A DNA stretch of 64,000 nucleotides from Campylobacter hominis ATCC BAA-381. Its GTDB lineage: Bacteria > Campylobacterota > Campylobacteria > Campylobacterales > Campylobacteraceae. Each line of letters starts with the position of its first letter. Position 1 is the first letter of the stretch. Both the position numbers and the translations under genes were made by a program. The stretch lies in contig NC_009714.1 in NCBI RefSeq assembly GCF_000017585.1, positions 62,001 to 126,000 of the forward strand, in the 5' to 3' direction. Positions 29,454-39,880 of the stretch are shown piece by piece. The notes beneath the pieces are model-generated. The model was given only the letters and a program-made list of their open reading frames with translations. It did not search any database and was not told the DNA's origin.

Positions 29454-30437
29454 ATGATAAGCTACAAAGAAGCCGGTGTCGATATCGACGCGGGAAACAG
29501 TTTTGTTAATGAAATAAAACCGTTTGTAAAAGATACTTTTACGCCTTTGGTTCTTGGTGGAATCGGTTCTTTCAGCGGAGCTGTGCGTTTGCCTGTCGGA
29601 TATAAAAATCCTGCAATTTTAGGTGCAACGGACGGTGTCGGTACAAAACTTAGACTTGCGATTGATGCCGGCAAAGTTGATTTTGTAGGACAAGATTTAG
29701 TTGCAATGTGTGTAAATGATTTAATTTGCAATTTTGCCGAGCCGATTTTCTTTTTGGATTATTATGCTACCGCAAAGCTTGAAATAGAAACCGCGAAACG
29801 CGTAGTAGCAGGAATTGCAAAAGGTTGCAAAATGGCAAATTGCGCTTTAATCGGAGGAGAAACAGCTGAAATGCCTTCTATGTATGAAGGGAAAGATTTT
29901 GATTTGGCCGGATTTGCCGTAGGAATTGCTGAAATTGATGAAATTGATCGCACAAAATTTGTAAAAGAAGATGATGTTCTTTTAGCGCTTCCAAGCACAG
30001 GACTCCACTCAAACGGTTTTTCTTTGGCAAGAAAAGTTGTAAATGATTTGGGGCTTAAATTTGATGAAAAAATCGGTGAAAAAAGTTTAATTGATACACT
30101 TTTGGAACCGACAAGAATTTATGTAAAAGATTTCTTAAAATTAAAAAGTCATATTCACGCGCTTGCGCATATTACAGGCGGCGGCTTGATAGAAAATTTA
30201 CCGCGTGTTTTCAGAGCGGGTCTTGGCGCTAAAATAGAAAAATCAGCAATTAGAACACCTGAAATTTTTAAAATTATCGCAAAAATGGTAGATTCACATG
30301 AAATGCAAAGAACTTTCAATAACGGCGTAGGACTTGTCATCGTTGCAGGTAAAGATGAAGCGGATTTTATTCTTTCAAACTCGGATGCTTATATAATCGG
30401 TGAAGTTTGCAAAGGAGAAGGTGTAAAGATTTTATAA
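29454..30437 (+). CDS. purM: Phosphoribosylformylglycinamidine cyclo-ligase (AIR synthetase)
   Basis: Fifth step of purine synthesis. The 327-residue product starts MISYKEAGVDIDAGN and keeps GGIGSFSGAVRLP, ATDGVGTKLR and THITGGG-like (AHITGGGL) motifs. I use the ATG at 29454 behind AAAGGA; an in-frame TTG 18 bases upstream is unlikely. A strong hairpin follows. Confidence 0.97.
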   Translation: MISYKEAGVDIDAGNSFVNEIKPFVKDTFTPLVLGGIGSFSGAVRLPVGYKNPAILGATDGVGTKLRLAIDAGKVDFVGQDLVAMCVNDLICNFAEPIFFLDYYATAKLEIETAKRVVAGIAKGCKMANCALIGGETAEMPSMYEGKDFDLAGFAVGIAEIDEIDRTKFVKEDDVLLALPSTGLHSNGFSLARKVVNDLGLKFDEKIGEKSLIDTLLEPTRIYVKDFLKLKSHIHALAHITGGGLIENLPRVFRAGLGAKIEKSAIRTPEIFKIIAKMVDSHEMQRTFNNGVGLVIVAGKDEADFILSNSDAYIIGEVCKGEGVKIL

Positions 30438-30460
30438 CTTTTTCATTTTTTTAAGTCTGT

Positions 30461-30494
30461 AAATTTAGGATAACTTAAACGTTATCCTAAATTT
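30461..30494. terminator. Bidirectional terminator between purM and the SurA-like gene
   Basis: A perfect 14-bp stem: AAATTTAGGATAAC (30461-30474) and GTTATCCTAAATTT (30481-30494) with a six-base loop. It abuts the stop of the minus-strand gene and serves two convergent genes. Confidence 0.9.
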
Positions 30495-31321
30495 TAGTGT
30501 TTAATTATTTTAATTATTGCATTTGAGCGGAGTTTTTGATTGAAATTTTCGATTGCCTTTTTACGCTCGCTTATCGTATAAGCTTCTATTGCTTTTTGTT
30601 GCGCTTCTTCAAAACTTATTTTATTAACGCCGTTTTTAGAATTCACCTTAAACATTTCATAACCCAGTTTTGTTGGAATTATCGGTGAAAAGCCATCAGG
30701 CCCTACATTTGATACGACATATCTAAGACTTTCATTCATTTGACTGTTTTTTAACACACCGCTAATTTTTTGTACCCCGTCTGCATTTTTACCGGCTTTT
30801 ATAGCCGATAGGGCATTTGCATTTTTTGATATATAACGTATTAAATTTACGCTGTCATATGTTGTAAAAAGAGACGGATTTTCGTTGTAAAATTTTTCTA
30901 CATTTTCAGGAGTAACGCTTTTTGCGACTTCTTTAAAAATTGCCGCGTAAAGTTTTTCTTCTTGTAAAGAATTTCTTACGTTTTCTTTAAATTCGCTCCA
31001 TGTTCCGCCTTGTTTTTTTATTGAAGCCTGCATTGTATCTACTGAAATTTTATTTTGTGCGGCTATTGCTTTTATACGCTCATTTGTTTCGTAGTCGCTT
31101 GTGATAATTCCAAGTCTTTTAATTTCAGCTACTTGAAGTTTATTTTTTATCAGTACTTCTAAGGCATCATTCGGATTTAGTCCGCGCGTTTTTATCATTT
31201 TGTTTAATTCGTAATGTGTGATAGGCTCATTTTCCACTACCGCTACAACGCCGTTTATGACATCGGCATTGGCAAGGCAAAAACCAAAAATTAATGATAG
31301 AAAAACAAACTTTTTTTTCAT
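30494..31321 (-). CDS. SurA-like periplasmic chaperone / peptidyl-prolyl isomerase
   Basis: A 275-residue exported protein. Residues 1-20 are a signal peptide ending in ANA; then an N-terminal SurA-type chaperone part (INGVVAVVENEPITHYELNK), and from about 145 a parvulin-like domain (FTTYDSVNLIRYI, then VGPDGFSPIIPTKLGYEMFKV). It resembles C. jejuni Cj1289, which helps outer-membrane proteins fold. The ATG at 31321 is preferred over a TTG six bases upstream. The next gene rightwards, gltX, is divergent. Confidence 0.85.
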   Translation of the reverse strand: MKKKFVFLSLIFGFCLANADVINGVVAVVENEPITHYELNKMIKTRGLNPNDALEVLIKNKLQVAEIKRLGIITSDYETNERIKAIAAQNKISVDTMQASIKKQGGTWSEFKENVRNSLQEEKLYAAIFKEVAKSVTPENVEKFYNENPSLFTTYDSVNLIRYISKNANALSAIKAGKNADGVQKISGVLKNSQMNESLRYVVSNVGPDGFSPIIPTKLGYEMFKVNSKNGVNKISFEEAQQKAIEAYTISERKKAIENFNQKLRSNAIIKIIKH

Positions 31322-31405
31322 TTCCAACCTTTATTTAAGCTCTTTGATAATATAATACCAAAATTGAAATTATAGCTTTTTTTAGTAAATTTAAAGGAAT
31401 TTTAT

Positions 31406-32794
31406 ATGATTTGTACCAGATTTGCACCGAGTCCGACAGGATATTTACATATCGGAGGACTTAGGACGGCACTTTTTAATTATCTTTATGCACGCGCTAA
31501 CGGCGGAAAATTTGTACTTCGCATTGAAGATACTGATTTAAAACGCAATTCGGTTGAAGCTGCAAACGCTATTGTGGAGGCTTTTAAGTGGTGCGGGCTT
31601 GATTATGACGGCGAAATCGTTTATCAAAGCAGCCGTTTTGATTTATACAAAAAATATATTCAAAAGCTGCTTGATGAAAATAAAGCTTATAAATGTTATA
31701 TGAGTAAAGCCGAACTGGATACTCTAAGAGCCGAGCAGGAAGCGCGTAAAGAACGTCCTAAATATGACGGTAGATATAGAGATTTTAATGGCATTCCGCC
31801 AAAAGGAATTGATCCTGTTATTCGTATAAAAGCACCACTTTCCGGCACAATTGAGTTTGACGACGGTATAAAAGGCAGTATGAAATTTAACGCTAATGAT
31901 ATTTTGGATGATTTTATAATCGCAAGAAGCGACGGAACACCGACTTATAATTTTACCGTTGTCATCGATGACGCGCTTATGGGAATTACAGATGTTATTC
32001 GCGGTGATGATCACCTTTCAAATACTCCAAAACAAATTGTTTTATACAATGCTTTGGGATTTAAAATACCTAAATTTTACCATGTTGCGATGATAAACGG
32101 AAGCGACGGGCGGAAACTCTCAAAAAGACACGGCGCAACGGATGTTATGGAATATAAACGTATGGGATATTTGCCGGAAGCGCTTTTGAATTTTTTAGTA
32201 CGACTTGGCTGGAGCCACGGCGATGATGAAATTTTCAGCCTTGATGATATGAAAAAATACTTTGATCCTAACCATATCAGCAAAAGCTCAAGCACTTTCA
32301 ATCAAAGCAAACTTGAGTGGCTAAATGCTTATTACATAAAAAACTCATCAAATAAAAGGCTAATAAAAGAGCTTAAGAATTTTAATATCAACATTGAAAA
32401 TCACCCTAAAAAAGAGCTTTTAATAGATTCTTTTAAAGAGCGCGCCAAAACGTTGGCGGATATGGCGAAAGGGATAGATTCGCTTTTGTCACGTCCAAAA
32501 ACTTACGAGCAAAAAGCCTTTAATAAATTTATAAATGAAAACTCAAAAAACTTGCTTCAAAAATTCAGCGAAATTTTAGACGCGCAAAATTTAAAAGCAA
32601 AGGAAATTGAAGAAAAAACCATGCAATTTTTGGAAAAAGAGGGAGAAAAACTTAAAAATTTAGCCCAACCTTTAAGGGTTGCGATTACTGGCACAAGCGT
32701 AAGCCCTTCTATTTTTGAGGTAATTGAAATTTTAGGTGTAAATGAGATAAAATTAAGAATAGAAAATTTAATAAAAAACAAGGAAAGTTTATGA
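31406..32794 (+). CDS. gltX: Glutamyl-tRNA synthetase
   Basis: A 462-residue class I synthetase. The HIGH-type motif is [18 protein letters not shown] (HIGG at 15-18), and KLSKRHGA (237-241 for KLSKR) is the second ATP-binding motif. Campylobacter species often carry two such enzymes with different tRNA specificity; this one sits next to the SurA-like and malic enzyme genes like C. jejuni gltX2, by memory. ATGA overlap with the next gene. Confidence 0.95.
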   Translation: MICTRFAPSPTGYLHIGGLRTALFNYLYARANGGKFVLRIEDTDLKRNSVEAANAIVEAFKWCGLDYDGEIVYQSSRFDLYKKYIQKLLDENKAYKCYMSKAELDTLRAEQEARKERPKYDGRYRDFNGIPPKGIDPVIRIKAPLSGTIEFDDGIKGSMKFNANDILDDFIIARSDGTPTYNFTVVIDDALMGITDVIRGDDHLSNTPKQIVLYNALGFKIPKFYHVAMINGSDGRKLSKRHGATDVMEYKRMGYLPEALLNFLVRLGWSHGDDEIFSLDDMKKYFDPNHISKSSSTFNQSKLEWLNAYYIKNSSNKRLIKELKNFNINIENHPKKELLIDSFKERAKTLADMAKGIDSLLSRPKTYEQKAFNKFINENSKNLLQKFSEILDAQNLKAKEIEEKTMQFLEKEGEKLKNLAQPLRVAITGTSVSPSIFEVIEILGVNEIKLRIENLIKNKESL

Positions 32795-34038
32795 TAAACA
32801 AAGAAAAAGCACTTGAATATCACATAGGAGGCAAAACTGCCATACAAATCACAAAGCCTTGCGAAAGTGTGGAAGAACTTTCATTGGCTTACAGTCCTGG
32901 TGTTGCCGAACCTTGCAAAGAGATTCATAAAAACAGCGAACTTGCTTATAAATACACAAATAAATCAAATTTGGTAGCTGTTATCAGTAATGGAACCGCC
33001 GTTTTAGGACTTGGTAATATCGGAGCGCAAGCCGGCAAACCTGTTATGGAAGGTAAAGCGGTATTATTTAAAAAATTTGGGAAAATAGATGCTTTTGATA
33101 TAGAAATAGATGAAACGGATCCTGATAAATTTATAGAAATCTGCAAAGCGATTGCGCCGACATTCGGCGGTATAAACCTTGAAGATATAAAAGCGCCGGA
33201 GTGTTTTTATATAGAAAAAAGATTGAAAGCTGAGACCAAAATTCCGGTTATGCATGACGATCAGCATGGAACGGCTATCATAACATCAGCCGGACTTTTA
33301 AATGCCGTTAAAATAAGCGGCAAAAAAATAGAAGATGTCAAGATAGTAGTAAGCGGAAGCGGGGCTGCAGGAATTGCTTGCGCAAGAATGTATAAGACTC
33401 TTGGTGCGAAAAATGTAATTATGGTTGATTCTAAAGGCGTAATTTATGAAGGAAGAGAAAATTTAAGCCCTGAAAAAATGGAATTTGCAATAAAAACGGA
33501 CGCAAGAACCTTAAGCGATGCGATGAAAAATGCCGATATGTTTTTAGGACTTAGCAAAGCAGGTATCGTAAGCAAAGATATGGTAAAAAGTATGGCAAAA
33601 AATCCTATAGTTTTTGCTCTTGCAAATCCGGATCCTGAAATCAGCCCAAAAGATGTAAAAGATACAAGAGACGACGCTATTATAGGAACAGGAAGAAGTG
33701 ACTATCCAAACCAAATCAACAATATTTTAGGATTTCCTTATATTTTCAGGGGCGCGCTTGATGTAAAATCTACAAATATAACTGAAAATATGAAAATGGC
33801 TGCGGCAAAAGCCTTAGCAGAGCTTGCAAGAGAGCCTGTCAGTGATAAAGTTAAAAAGATTGTCGGTAATGACAAATTAGAATTCGGTATAAATTATGTG
33901 ATACCAAATCCTTTTGATGAAAGAGTTTTTTCAAGGGTTGCATTAGCTGTAGCAAAAGCAGCGATTGAGGATGGAGTTGCTTTGATTAAAGACTTTGATC
34001 TAAAAAAATACAAAGAGAGATTAGAGGCGGAAAAATGA
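32791..34038 (+). CDS. Malic enzyme
   Basis: Oxidative decarboxylation of malate to pyruvate. The 415-residue chain has YSPGVAEPC, a DDQHGTAI metal-site segment and the nucleotide-binding [14 protein letters not shown]. It lacks the phosphotransacetylase-like C-terminal half of MaeB from E. coli, so it is the short form. Overlaps both neighbours by four bases. Confidence 0.94.
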   Translation: MINKEKALEYHIGGKTAIQITKPCESVEELSLAYSPGVAEPCKEIHKNSELAYKYTNKSNLVAVISNGTAVLGLGNIGAQAGKPVMEGKAVLFKKFGKIDAFDIEIDETDPDKFIEICKAIAPTFGGINLEDIKAPECFYIEKRLKAETKIPVMHDDQHGTAIITSAGLLNAVKISGKKIEDVKIVVSGSGAAGIACARMYKTLGAKNVIMVDSKGVIYEGRENLSPEKMEFAIKTDARTLSDAMKNADMFLGLSKAGIVSKDMVKSMAKNPIVFALANPDPEISPKDVKDTRDDAIIGTGRSDYPNQINNILGFPYIFRGALDVKSTNITENMKMAAAKALAELAREPVSDKVKKIVGNDKLEFGINYVIPNPFDERVFSRVALAVAKAAIEDGVALIKDFDLKKYKERLEAEK

Positions 34039-35465
34039 GCGAAGCGCTGCTTACCGATTTTTATCAACTTACAATGATGCAAGGTTATTTTTTTGAAAAA
34101 AAAGATGATGTTGCGGTTTTTGATATGTTTTATCGTAAAAATCCATCAAATGGTGGATATGCGATATTTTGCGGTGTCAATGAAGTAGTTGATTATATTA
34201 AAAATTTAAGATTTAGCGATGATGATATTAAGTATTTAAAAAGTTTAGGGACTTTTAAAGACGAATTTTTAAATTATTTAAAAACTTTTAAGTTTAACGG
34301 CGAAATTTATGCCGTTGAAGAAGGAAATATAGTTTTTCCGCACGAACCGTTATTACGCGTAAAAGCAAATATTATGGAAGCCCAACTGATTGAGACCGCA
34401 ATTTTAAACATTTTAAATTTTCAGACGCTAATCGCAACAAAAAGCTCACGTATTTGCAAAGCCGCAAACAACGATTTGGTTATGGAATTCGGACTTAGAA
34501 GAGCTCAAGACAGGAGCGCCGGAATTTATGGCGCTAAAGCGGCTGTCATAGGCGGTTGCGGCGGAACGGCAAATGTTTTGGCGGCAAAAATGTTTGACAT
34601 AAAACCGCTTGGAACACACTCTCACTCGTGGATTCAAAGTTTTGACAATGAAATAGATGCGTTTAGAGCTTATGCTAAAATGTATCCGAATACCGCACTT
34701 TTGCTCGTCGATACATATGATACGCTAAAAAGCGGCATTCCAAACGCCATTAAAGTTTTTAAAGAACTTCGCGCAAACGGACACGAACCGCTTGGAATTC
34801 GTATTGATTCGGGCGATTTGGAATACTTGACGAAAATAGCGCGTAAAATGCTTGACGAAGCCGGTTTTAAAAATGCAAAAATTACAGCTTCAAGCGATTT
34901 GGACGAATATTCTATCGAACAACTTAAACTTTTCGGTGCTAAGATAGATTCTTGGGGAGTCGGCACCAGACTTATCACATCACATGACAGTCCAAGTTTA
35001 GGTGGTGTTTATAAACTTTCAGGCATCGAACGAAACGGAAATTTTGAACCGAAAATTAAAATTTCAAATGATCCGCGCAAGATAAATAACCCTGGATACA
35101 AACAAGTTTATAGACTTTATGATAAGGATAATGGCAAAGCGGTTGCAGATTTGATTACGCTTGCCGATGAAAAAATAGATGAAAGCAAATCGCTTGAAAT
35201 CTTCCATCCGCTTTATACGTATCGCCGAAAGAAAGTTGAAAATTTTACGGCTGAACCTTTACTGAAACCACTTTTTATAGACGGCAAATTTGTAGGAAAC
35301 AAACGAAGCGTAATGGAAATCGCAAAATATAGCAAAGAGCAAAAGGCGCTTATTTGGGATGAATATCTAAGAAACATCAATCCGCAAGTTTATAAGGTCG
35401 ATATGTCAAACAAACTTTGGAATTTGCGCGAAAAATTAATCAATTCACATAAAAATTTTAATTAA
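34035..35465 (+). CDS. pncB: Nicotinate phosphoribosyltransferase
   Basis: NAD salvage from nicotinate. The 476-residue protein starts [19 protein letters not shown] and has [12 protein letters not shown] and, further on, GIRIDSGDL, as in the longer NAPRT type. It ends an operon with gltX and malic enzyme; a strong hairpin follows. Confidence 0.95.
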   Translation: MSEALLTDFYQLTMMQGYFFEKKDDVAVFDMFYRKNPSNGGYAIFCGVNEVVDYIKNLRFSDDDIKYLKSLGTFKDEFLNYLKTFKFNGEIYAVEEGNIVFPHEPLLRVKANIMEAQLIETAILNILNFQTLIATKSSRICKAANNDLVMEFGLRRAQDRSAGIYGAKAAVIGGCGGTANVLAAKMFDIKPLGTHSHSWIQSFDNEIDAFRAYAKMYPNTALLLVDTYDTLKSGIPNAIKVFKELRANGHEPLGIRIDSGDLEYLTKIARKMLDEAGFKNAKITASSDLDEYSIEQLKLFGAKIDSWGVGTRLITSHDSPSLGGVYKLSGIERNGNFEPKIKISNDPRKINNPGYKQVYRLYDKDNGKAVADLITLADEKIDESKSLEIFHPLYTYRRKKVENFTAEPLLKPLFIDGKFVGNKRSVMEIAKYSKEQKALIWDEYLRNINPQVYKVDMSNKLWNLREKLINSHKNFN

Positions 35466-35487
35466 AATTCCACTAATCCATCTAAAA

Positions 35488-35526
35488 ATAGGACGTTAAA
35501 TTTTTAATGTCCTATAAAATTTTTTA
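35488..35526 (+). terminator. Terminator after pncB
   Basis: ATAGGAC (35488-35494) pairs with GTCCTAT (35509-35515), extended inside by TTAAA/TTTAA pairing, and is followed by AAAATTTTTTAATTT. Confidence 0.8.
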
Positions 35527-35752
35527 ATTTTGTACCATATTTTATAATCAAAAAAATTACTTTATAACAGATATTCGGCTTTTTATTTAAATAAACCGGA
35601 TTTAAAATTGATTGTGTTTATACGATTTTCGGTTTAAAAAATGTGGAAAAATATTATATAATACTTTAAAAAAAGATTGTTAGAAAATTTAAATATAATT
35701 GTTTGTTACAAAAATATAATTAAATTTTACAAAAAATTTCAAAGGACGAAGT

Positions 35753-36853
35753 ATGAATACTTTTGGTCGAAAGCTTAGGCTTACTACTTTTGGAGAAAGC
35801 CACGGCAATGCAATCGGCGGCGTGATTGACGGATTTCCGTCAGGCGTTAAAATAGATGAAAAATTTATTCAAGCCGAACTTGATAAAAGAAAACCGGGTG
35901 GAAAATTTGCTACCGCCAGAAAAGAAAATGATAAAGTGCAAATTTTTAGTGGAATTTTTGAAGGCGTAAGCATCGGTACGCCGATCGGCTTTATAATTTT
36001 TAATGAAAATCAAAAAAGTAAAGATTATGAAAATATAAAAAATCTTTTTCGTCCAGGACATGCTGATTTCGGATATTTTAAGAAATTCGTAATTAGAGAT
36101 TACAGGGGTGGTGGAAGAAGTAGCGCTCGCGAAACCGCCGTTCGCGTGGCAGCGGGCGCTTTTGCACAGATTTTGCTTAATGAGTTTGATATTTGTGTGC
36201 AAAGTGGAATTTTCAGCATAGGTTCTATAAATAAAGGCGGTGAAATTTCAAATGCAAAAAATTTAAAAATGGATTTTGATTATGCGCAAACCAGTGAAAT
36301 TTTCTCGCTTTTTAAAGAGTTTGAAAATGAAATGAAAAATGAAATTTTAAATGCTAAAAATGCCCACGACAGCGTAGGCGGAAATGTAGTAACACGCGTA
36401 AAAAATGTGCCTGCAGGGCTTGGAGAAGTTCTTTATGATAAAATTGATGCGAAAATTGCTTATGCACTAATGGGAATAAATGGCGTAAAAGCCGTAGAAA
36501 TCGGAGCCGGCGTAAAAGCAAGCGAGATGATTGGAAGTGAAAATAACGATGAAATTTTGCCGTTTGGAAAATTTAAAACAAATCATAGTGGCGGAATTTT
36601 GGGCGGCATTACAAATGGCGATGAAATTATTGTAAAAAGCCATTTTAAACCGACACCGTCTATTTTTTTAGCGCAAAATACTATAGATGAAAGTGGAGCT
36701 GTCAAAACGCTCAGTTTAAAAGGCAGGCACGATCCTTGTATCGCTGTAAGGGGAAGTGTGGTGGCAACCGCGATGATGAGACTTATTGTAGCCGATATGA
36801 TGCTTTTAAATCTCGGTTCAACTTTAACATCACTTAAAAAATTTTATCTTTAA
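35753..36853 (+). CDS. aroC: Chorismate synthase
   Basis: Last step of the shikimate pathway, FMN-dependent. The 366-residue product begins [18 protein letters not shown] and contains RPGHADFGY and [11 protein letters not shown], the FMN and substrate contacts. It stands alone with an AAAGGA site and a 287-base upstream gap. Confidence 0.98.
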   Translation: MNTFGRKLRLTTFGESHGNAIGGVIDGFPSGVKIDEKFIQAELDKRKPGGKFATARKENDKVQIFSGIFEGVSIGTPIGFIIFNENQKSKDYENIKNLFRPGHADFGYFKKFVIRDYRGGGRSSARETAVRVAAGAFAQILLNEFDICVQSGIFSIGSINKGGEISNAKNLKMDFDYAQTSEIFSLFKEFENEMKNEILNAKNAHDSVGGNVVTRVKNVPAGLGEVLYDKIDAKIAYALMGINGVKAVEIGAGVKASEMIGSENNDEILPFGKFKTNHSGGILGGITNGDEIIVKSHFKPTPSIFLAQNTIDESGAVKTLSLKGRHDPCIAVRGSVVATAMMRLIVADMMLLNLGSTLTSLKKFYL

Positions 36854-36917
36854 CCAAAATTTAGCTATAATCTGAACACTATTTTTTGCAAAGGCAAAGA
36901 TAGTGAAAGGAGATATA

Positions 36918-37325
36918 ATGAAAGCTTTTACAATGATTGAATTGATCTTTGTGATTGTTATTTTGGGAATTTTGGCTGCTGTTGCTATTCCTAGACTGGC
37001 TGCTACCAGAGATGATGCTGAAATCGTAGCAAAATCTCAAACGATAGTTAACGGTATGAGTGAGATAGCAAGTTTTTACATTTCACAAGGTAATTTTGTA
37101 AAAGGTCCTAAAGGAGATACCGATATATCACCGATGAGTAATATCGAAAATCCTGTTATGCTTCGCGGAAATGCCTGTGCTACTTTTAAAGTTACCGACA
37201 ACAACGAAACAAAACTTATAAAAAGTACCGACGGGCTTTGTGCAAACGTTTGGAGTACGGGATCTTTGGCTGCTATAAAAGATACGCCGTTTTCTGATGC
37301 TATTATCATTATAGATAACAAGTAA
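36918..37325 (+). CDS. Type II/IV pilin-like protein (pseudopilin)
   Basis: A 135-residue prepilin. The N-terminus KAFTMIELIFVIVILGILAAVAIPRL has the short leader, cleavage before F4 and glutamate at mature position 5, then a hydrophobic helix. A globular part with two cysteines (GNACATF, DGLCANVW) follows. In Campylobacter such pseudopilins belong to the competence/type II secretion machinery; with ComEA at 3203 this points to DNA uptake, but no assembly gene is adjacent. The ATG at 36918 follows AAAGGAG. Confidence 0.85.
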   Translation: MKAFTMIELIFVIVILGILAAVAIPRLAATRDDAEIVAKSQTIVNGMSEIASFYISQGNFVKGPKGDTDISPMSNIENPVMLRGNACATFKVTDNNETKLIKSTDGLCANVWSTGSLAAIKDTPFSDAIIIIDNK

Positions 37326-37332
37326 ATCCGTT

Positions 37333-37359
37333 TTTTAGGCACTTTTTTTGTGCCTAAAA
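37333..37359. terminator. Bidirectional terminator, pseudopilin / moaE
   Basis: TTTTAGGCAC (37333-37342) and GTGCCTAAAA (37350-37359) form a 10-bp stem with a T-rich loop, between two convergent genes. Confidence 0.85.
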
Positions 37360-37794
37360 TTATTTTAATATTCCTGCACCATTTATTGCGCTGGATCTAT
37401 CTTTCGCATAAATTCTTTTACCGTCTATCACATCGTATTTCCAAATCGGCGCGTTTGCTTTAAAATCTTCAACAAAATCATTTATCAGAGTAAGTGCTGT
37501 TTTTCGTTTCGGACTTATTATAGCGCATACAAATGAACTTTCATGCACGCTTACATCGCCTCTTGAATGAGCAAATTTTATAAAAGCGTCAATTTTTGCG
37601 GCTTTTTCCTGCCAATTATCAAGCCAATTTTTAAGAAGCGGTTCATAGATGTCAAAACTAAGTGCACTTATATTATTTTCAGCTCGCACGATACCTACAA
37701 AATTTATAAAAGCGCCGCAGTTGCGATTTTTTAACTCATTATACCAACGAGTTAAAATTTCATTCACATTTAGTTTTCCTTCGTAAATTTCCAT
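37360..37794 (-). CDS. moaE: Molybdopterin synthase catalytic subunit
   Basis: With MoaD converts cyclic pyranopterin to molybdopterin. The product of 144 residues keeps GAFINFVGIVR, AHSRGDVSVHESSF and the lysine-containing FKANAPIWKYDV near the C-terminus. I start at the ATG at 37794, whose GGAGG ribosome site lies in the last two codons of moaD; a TTG further up is less likely. Confidence 0.95.
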   Translation of the reverse strand: MEIYEGKLNVNEILTRWYNELKNRNCGAFINFVGIVRAENNISALSFDIYEPLLKNWLDNWQEKAAKIDAFIKFAHSRGDVSVHESSFVCAIISPKRKTALTLINDFVEDFKANAPIWKYDVIDGKRIYAKDRSSAINGAGILK

Positions 37795-37795
37795 A

Positions 37796-38017
37796 TCAAC
37801 CTCCACAAACAGGCGGTAAAATAGCTATTTTGTCTCCATTTTCAAGTTTGAAATTTTTAGAAAAAACTATTTTGTCATTTACAGCTATGGCTGAGGTTTC
37901 AAGCCAAGGCTTTACGTTTTCATCTTTTTGTAAAATTTCTCTTAACTGTGATAAATTTGATATTTCAAGTTCAATCGGTTCTTTATTTATAGGACCTAAA
38001 AATTCTACTTTTACCAT
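37796..38017 (-). CDS. moaD: Molybdopterin synthase sulfur-carrier subunit
   Basis: A 73-residue ubiquitin-like protein ending in CGG, the Gly-Gly tail that carries the thiocarboxylate after activation by MoeB. The core LENGDKIAILPPVCGG is typical. It is one base from moaE and both are on the minus strand; the other moa genes are outside this window, mobA is at 45385. Confidence 0.95.
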   Translation of the reverse strand: MVKVEFLGPINKEPIELEISNLSQLREILQKDENVKPWLETSAIAVNDKIVFSKNFKLENGDKIAILPPVCGG

Positions 38018-38089
38018 TATTCTTTCCTCAAATTTTTTGGTATTTTAACAAAATTTTATATAATAACCAAAAAAATTTTAAGGAAAAAA

Positions 38090-39316
38090 ATGAATATAAA
38101 TGAAATAAAAACACCTGCTTATGTTTGTGAAAAAGATGCGCTTTTACGAAATTTAGAGCTTTTGAAAAGTGTTGGCGAAGAAAGTGGTGCAAAAGTTTTA
38201 TGTGCGCTAAAAGGTTTCGCTTTCAGTCTTGCTATGCCTTATATCGGGGAATTTTTACGGGGAGCAACGTGCAGCGGGCTTTTTGAAGCGAAATATGCAA
38301 ACGATTTGATAAAAGGCGGTTTATCTGAAAATATGCAAAAAATGGGCAATAAAAATTATAAAAATATAGAAATCCACACTTACAGCCCGGCTTTTAAAGA
38401 TGATGATATGGATGAAATTTTGCAAATTTCAAATCATGTAGTTTTTAACTCTTTTTCTCAGTGGAAGAAATTTCGTCAAAAAGCTATTATAAGTGGCGTA
38501 AAATGCGGTCTTCGTGTAAATCCGCAAACATCTTTTTCGCCTGTTGAAAATTACAATCCTTGCGGAAAATTCAGTCGTCTTGGAATTACGATTGAAAATT
38601 TTAAAAATGCTTTAAATGTTGAGAATTCTTTGCTTGATGGTATTTCAGGACTTCATTTGCACGCGCTTTGCGAGGAAAGCAGCGAACATCTGCAAACTGT
38701 TGTGCGTGAGTTTGAAATGCAGTTCGGCGAGTTTATACCGCGTATGAAATGGATAAATTTTGGCGGCGGACACCATATCACAAAAAAAGGTTACAATGTA
38801 GAGCTTTTGGTTAAAATTTTAAAAGATTTCAGTCAAAAATGGGGCGTGGAAGTTTATATAGAACCTGGAGAAGCAGTTGGTTGGCAGTGCGGATATTTGG
38901 TTGCAAGTGTGCTTGATATAGTGGAAAATGGCGTAAAAATCGCGATTTTGGACACTTCAGCCGAAGCGCATATGCCGGATACCGTTCTTATGCCGTATCG
39001 TCCGGCTGTGCGCGACGAAATTTCGTCTTGTGATAAAAAACTTAAAAACGGCGAAATTTTTTCATATCGTTTTGGTGGAAATACCTGTCTTGCTGGCGAC
39101 ATAATAGGACTTGAAAGTGGCGAGCCGCTTTATTGTTTTGAAAAACCTTTAAAAATCGGTGATCGCATTATTTTTGAAGATCAGATACACTATACAATTG
39201 TAAAAAATACGACATTTAACGGTATAAAATTACCGGATTTGTATCTCATAGATAAAAACGGCGAAATTTTAGACAGCAAAATTTTTGGTTATGATGAATA
39301 CAAAAGGCGAAATTAG
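38090..39316 (+). CDS. nspC: Carboxynorspermidine decarboxylase
   Basis: A 408-residue fold-type III PLP decarboxylase of the alternative spermidine pathway. CALKGFAFS near residue 42 carries the PLP lysine; HLHALCEES, FGGGHHITKKGY and YIEPGEAVGW are the binding motifs; a later CLAGD holds the catalytic cysteine. The AAGGAAAAAA site precedes the ATG. Confidence 0.93.
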   Translation: MNINEIKTPAYVCEKDALLRNLELLKSVGEESGAKVLCALKGFAFSLAMPYIGEFLRGATCSGLFEAKYANDLIKGGLSENMQKMGNKNYKNIEIHTYSPAFKDDDMDEILQISNHVVFNSFSQWKKFRQKAIISGVKCGLRVNPQTSFSPVENYNPCGKFSRLGITIENFKNALNVENSLLDGISGLHLHALCEESSEHLQTVVREFEMQFGEFIPRMKWINFGGGHHITKKGYNVELLVKILKDFSQKWGVEVYIEPGEAVGWQCGYLVASVLDIVENGVKIAILDTSAEAHMPDTVLMPYRPAVRDEISSCDKKLKNGEIFSYRFGGNTCLAGDIIGLESGEPLYCFEKPLKIGDRIIFEDQIHYTIVKNTTFNGIKLPDLYLIDKNGEILDSKIFGYDEYKRRN

Positions 39317-39356
39317 TGCAGTTTGGCCTTAAATTTTTAATCTTAAATGTAAATTT

Positions 39357-39698
39357 ATGCGCGTTTTTAAAATATTTTATTTTAAAATTCAAGACTTTTT
39401 TACTCTCCTAATTTTATACGTATTTTTAAATATCCAATTAGCGCGCATTAAGACACTAAATTTATTTTTTATGCAAGTTTATGATTTTAAATTTATAACT
39501 TGTATGACGGCGCATTTCGGTTATTTTTACTTTGTCGACACGGCAAATTTTATAATTTTAATATTTTTGATTTCATATTTTAAAAACGGTAAAATCTTTT
39601 GCAAGAAAAAAACGGCTTTTATATTGCCTCTTTTTAAAGCGGATATGAAAAACTGCGAAATTAGACATCATATAAAAATCGCTTATGATAAATTTTGA
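39357..39698 (+). CDS. Doubtful open frame in AT-rich spacer
   Basis: A 113-residue frame, very rich in Phe, Ile and Leu with two or three hydrophobic stretches. It has no ribosome site, an amino-acid composition like random AT-rich sequence, and no family I know. It lies in the 564 bases between nspC and tsaD, which otherwise hold nothing I can support. Confidence 0.15.
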   Translation: MRVFKIFYFKIQDFFTLLILYVFLNIQLARIKTLNLFFMQVYDFKFITCMTAHFGYFYFVDTANFIILIFLISYFKNGKIFCKKKTAFILPLFKADMKNCEIRHHIKIAYDKF

Positions 39699-39880
39699 TA
39701 TAAAGTTTTATTTTTTTAAAACACGCTGTAAAAAAGCAAAATATTTTTTTGCGCCGAAGTATAAAATTTTTTATGACATTTAATTCGCAAATTTTATAAA
39801 AACTGATTGTGCAAAATATTTTCGTATCAAAAAATCAGTAAAAAGATAAATGAAGTTAAAAAAATAAGTGCGTAAAAAGT

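Noticed and set aside
39357-39698. Hydrophobic 113-residue frame as a membrane protein gene
   Set aside because: Kept only at very low confidence: Phe/Ile/Leu richness follows from T-rich DNA, and no ribosome site precedes it.
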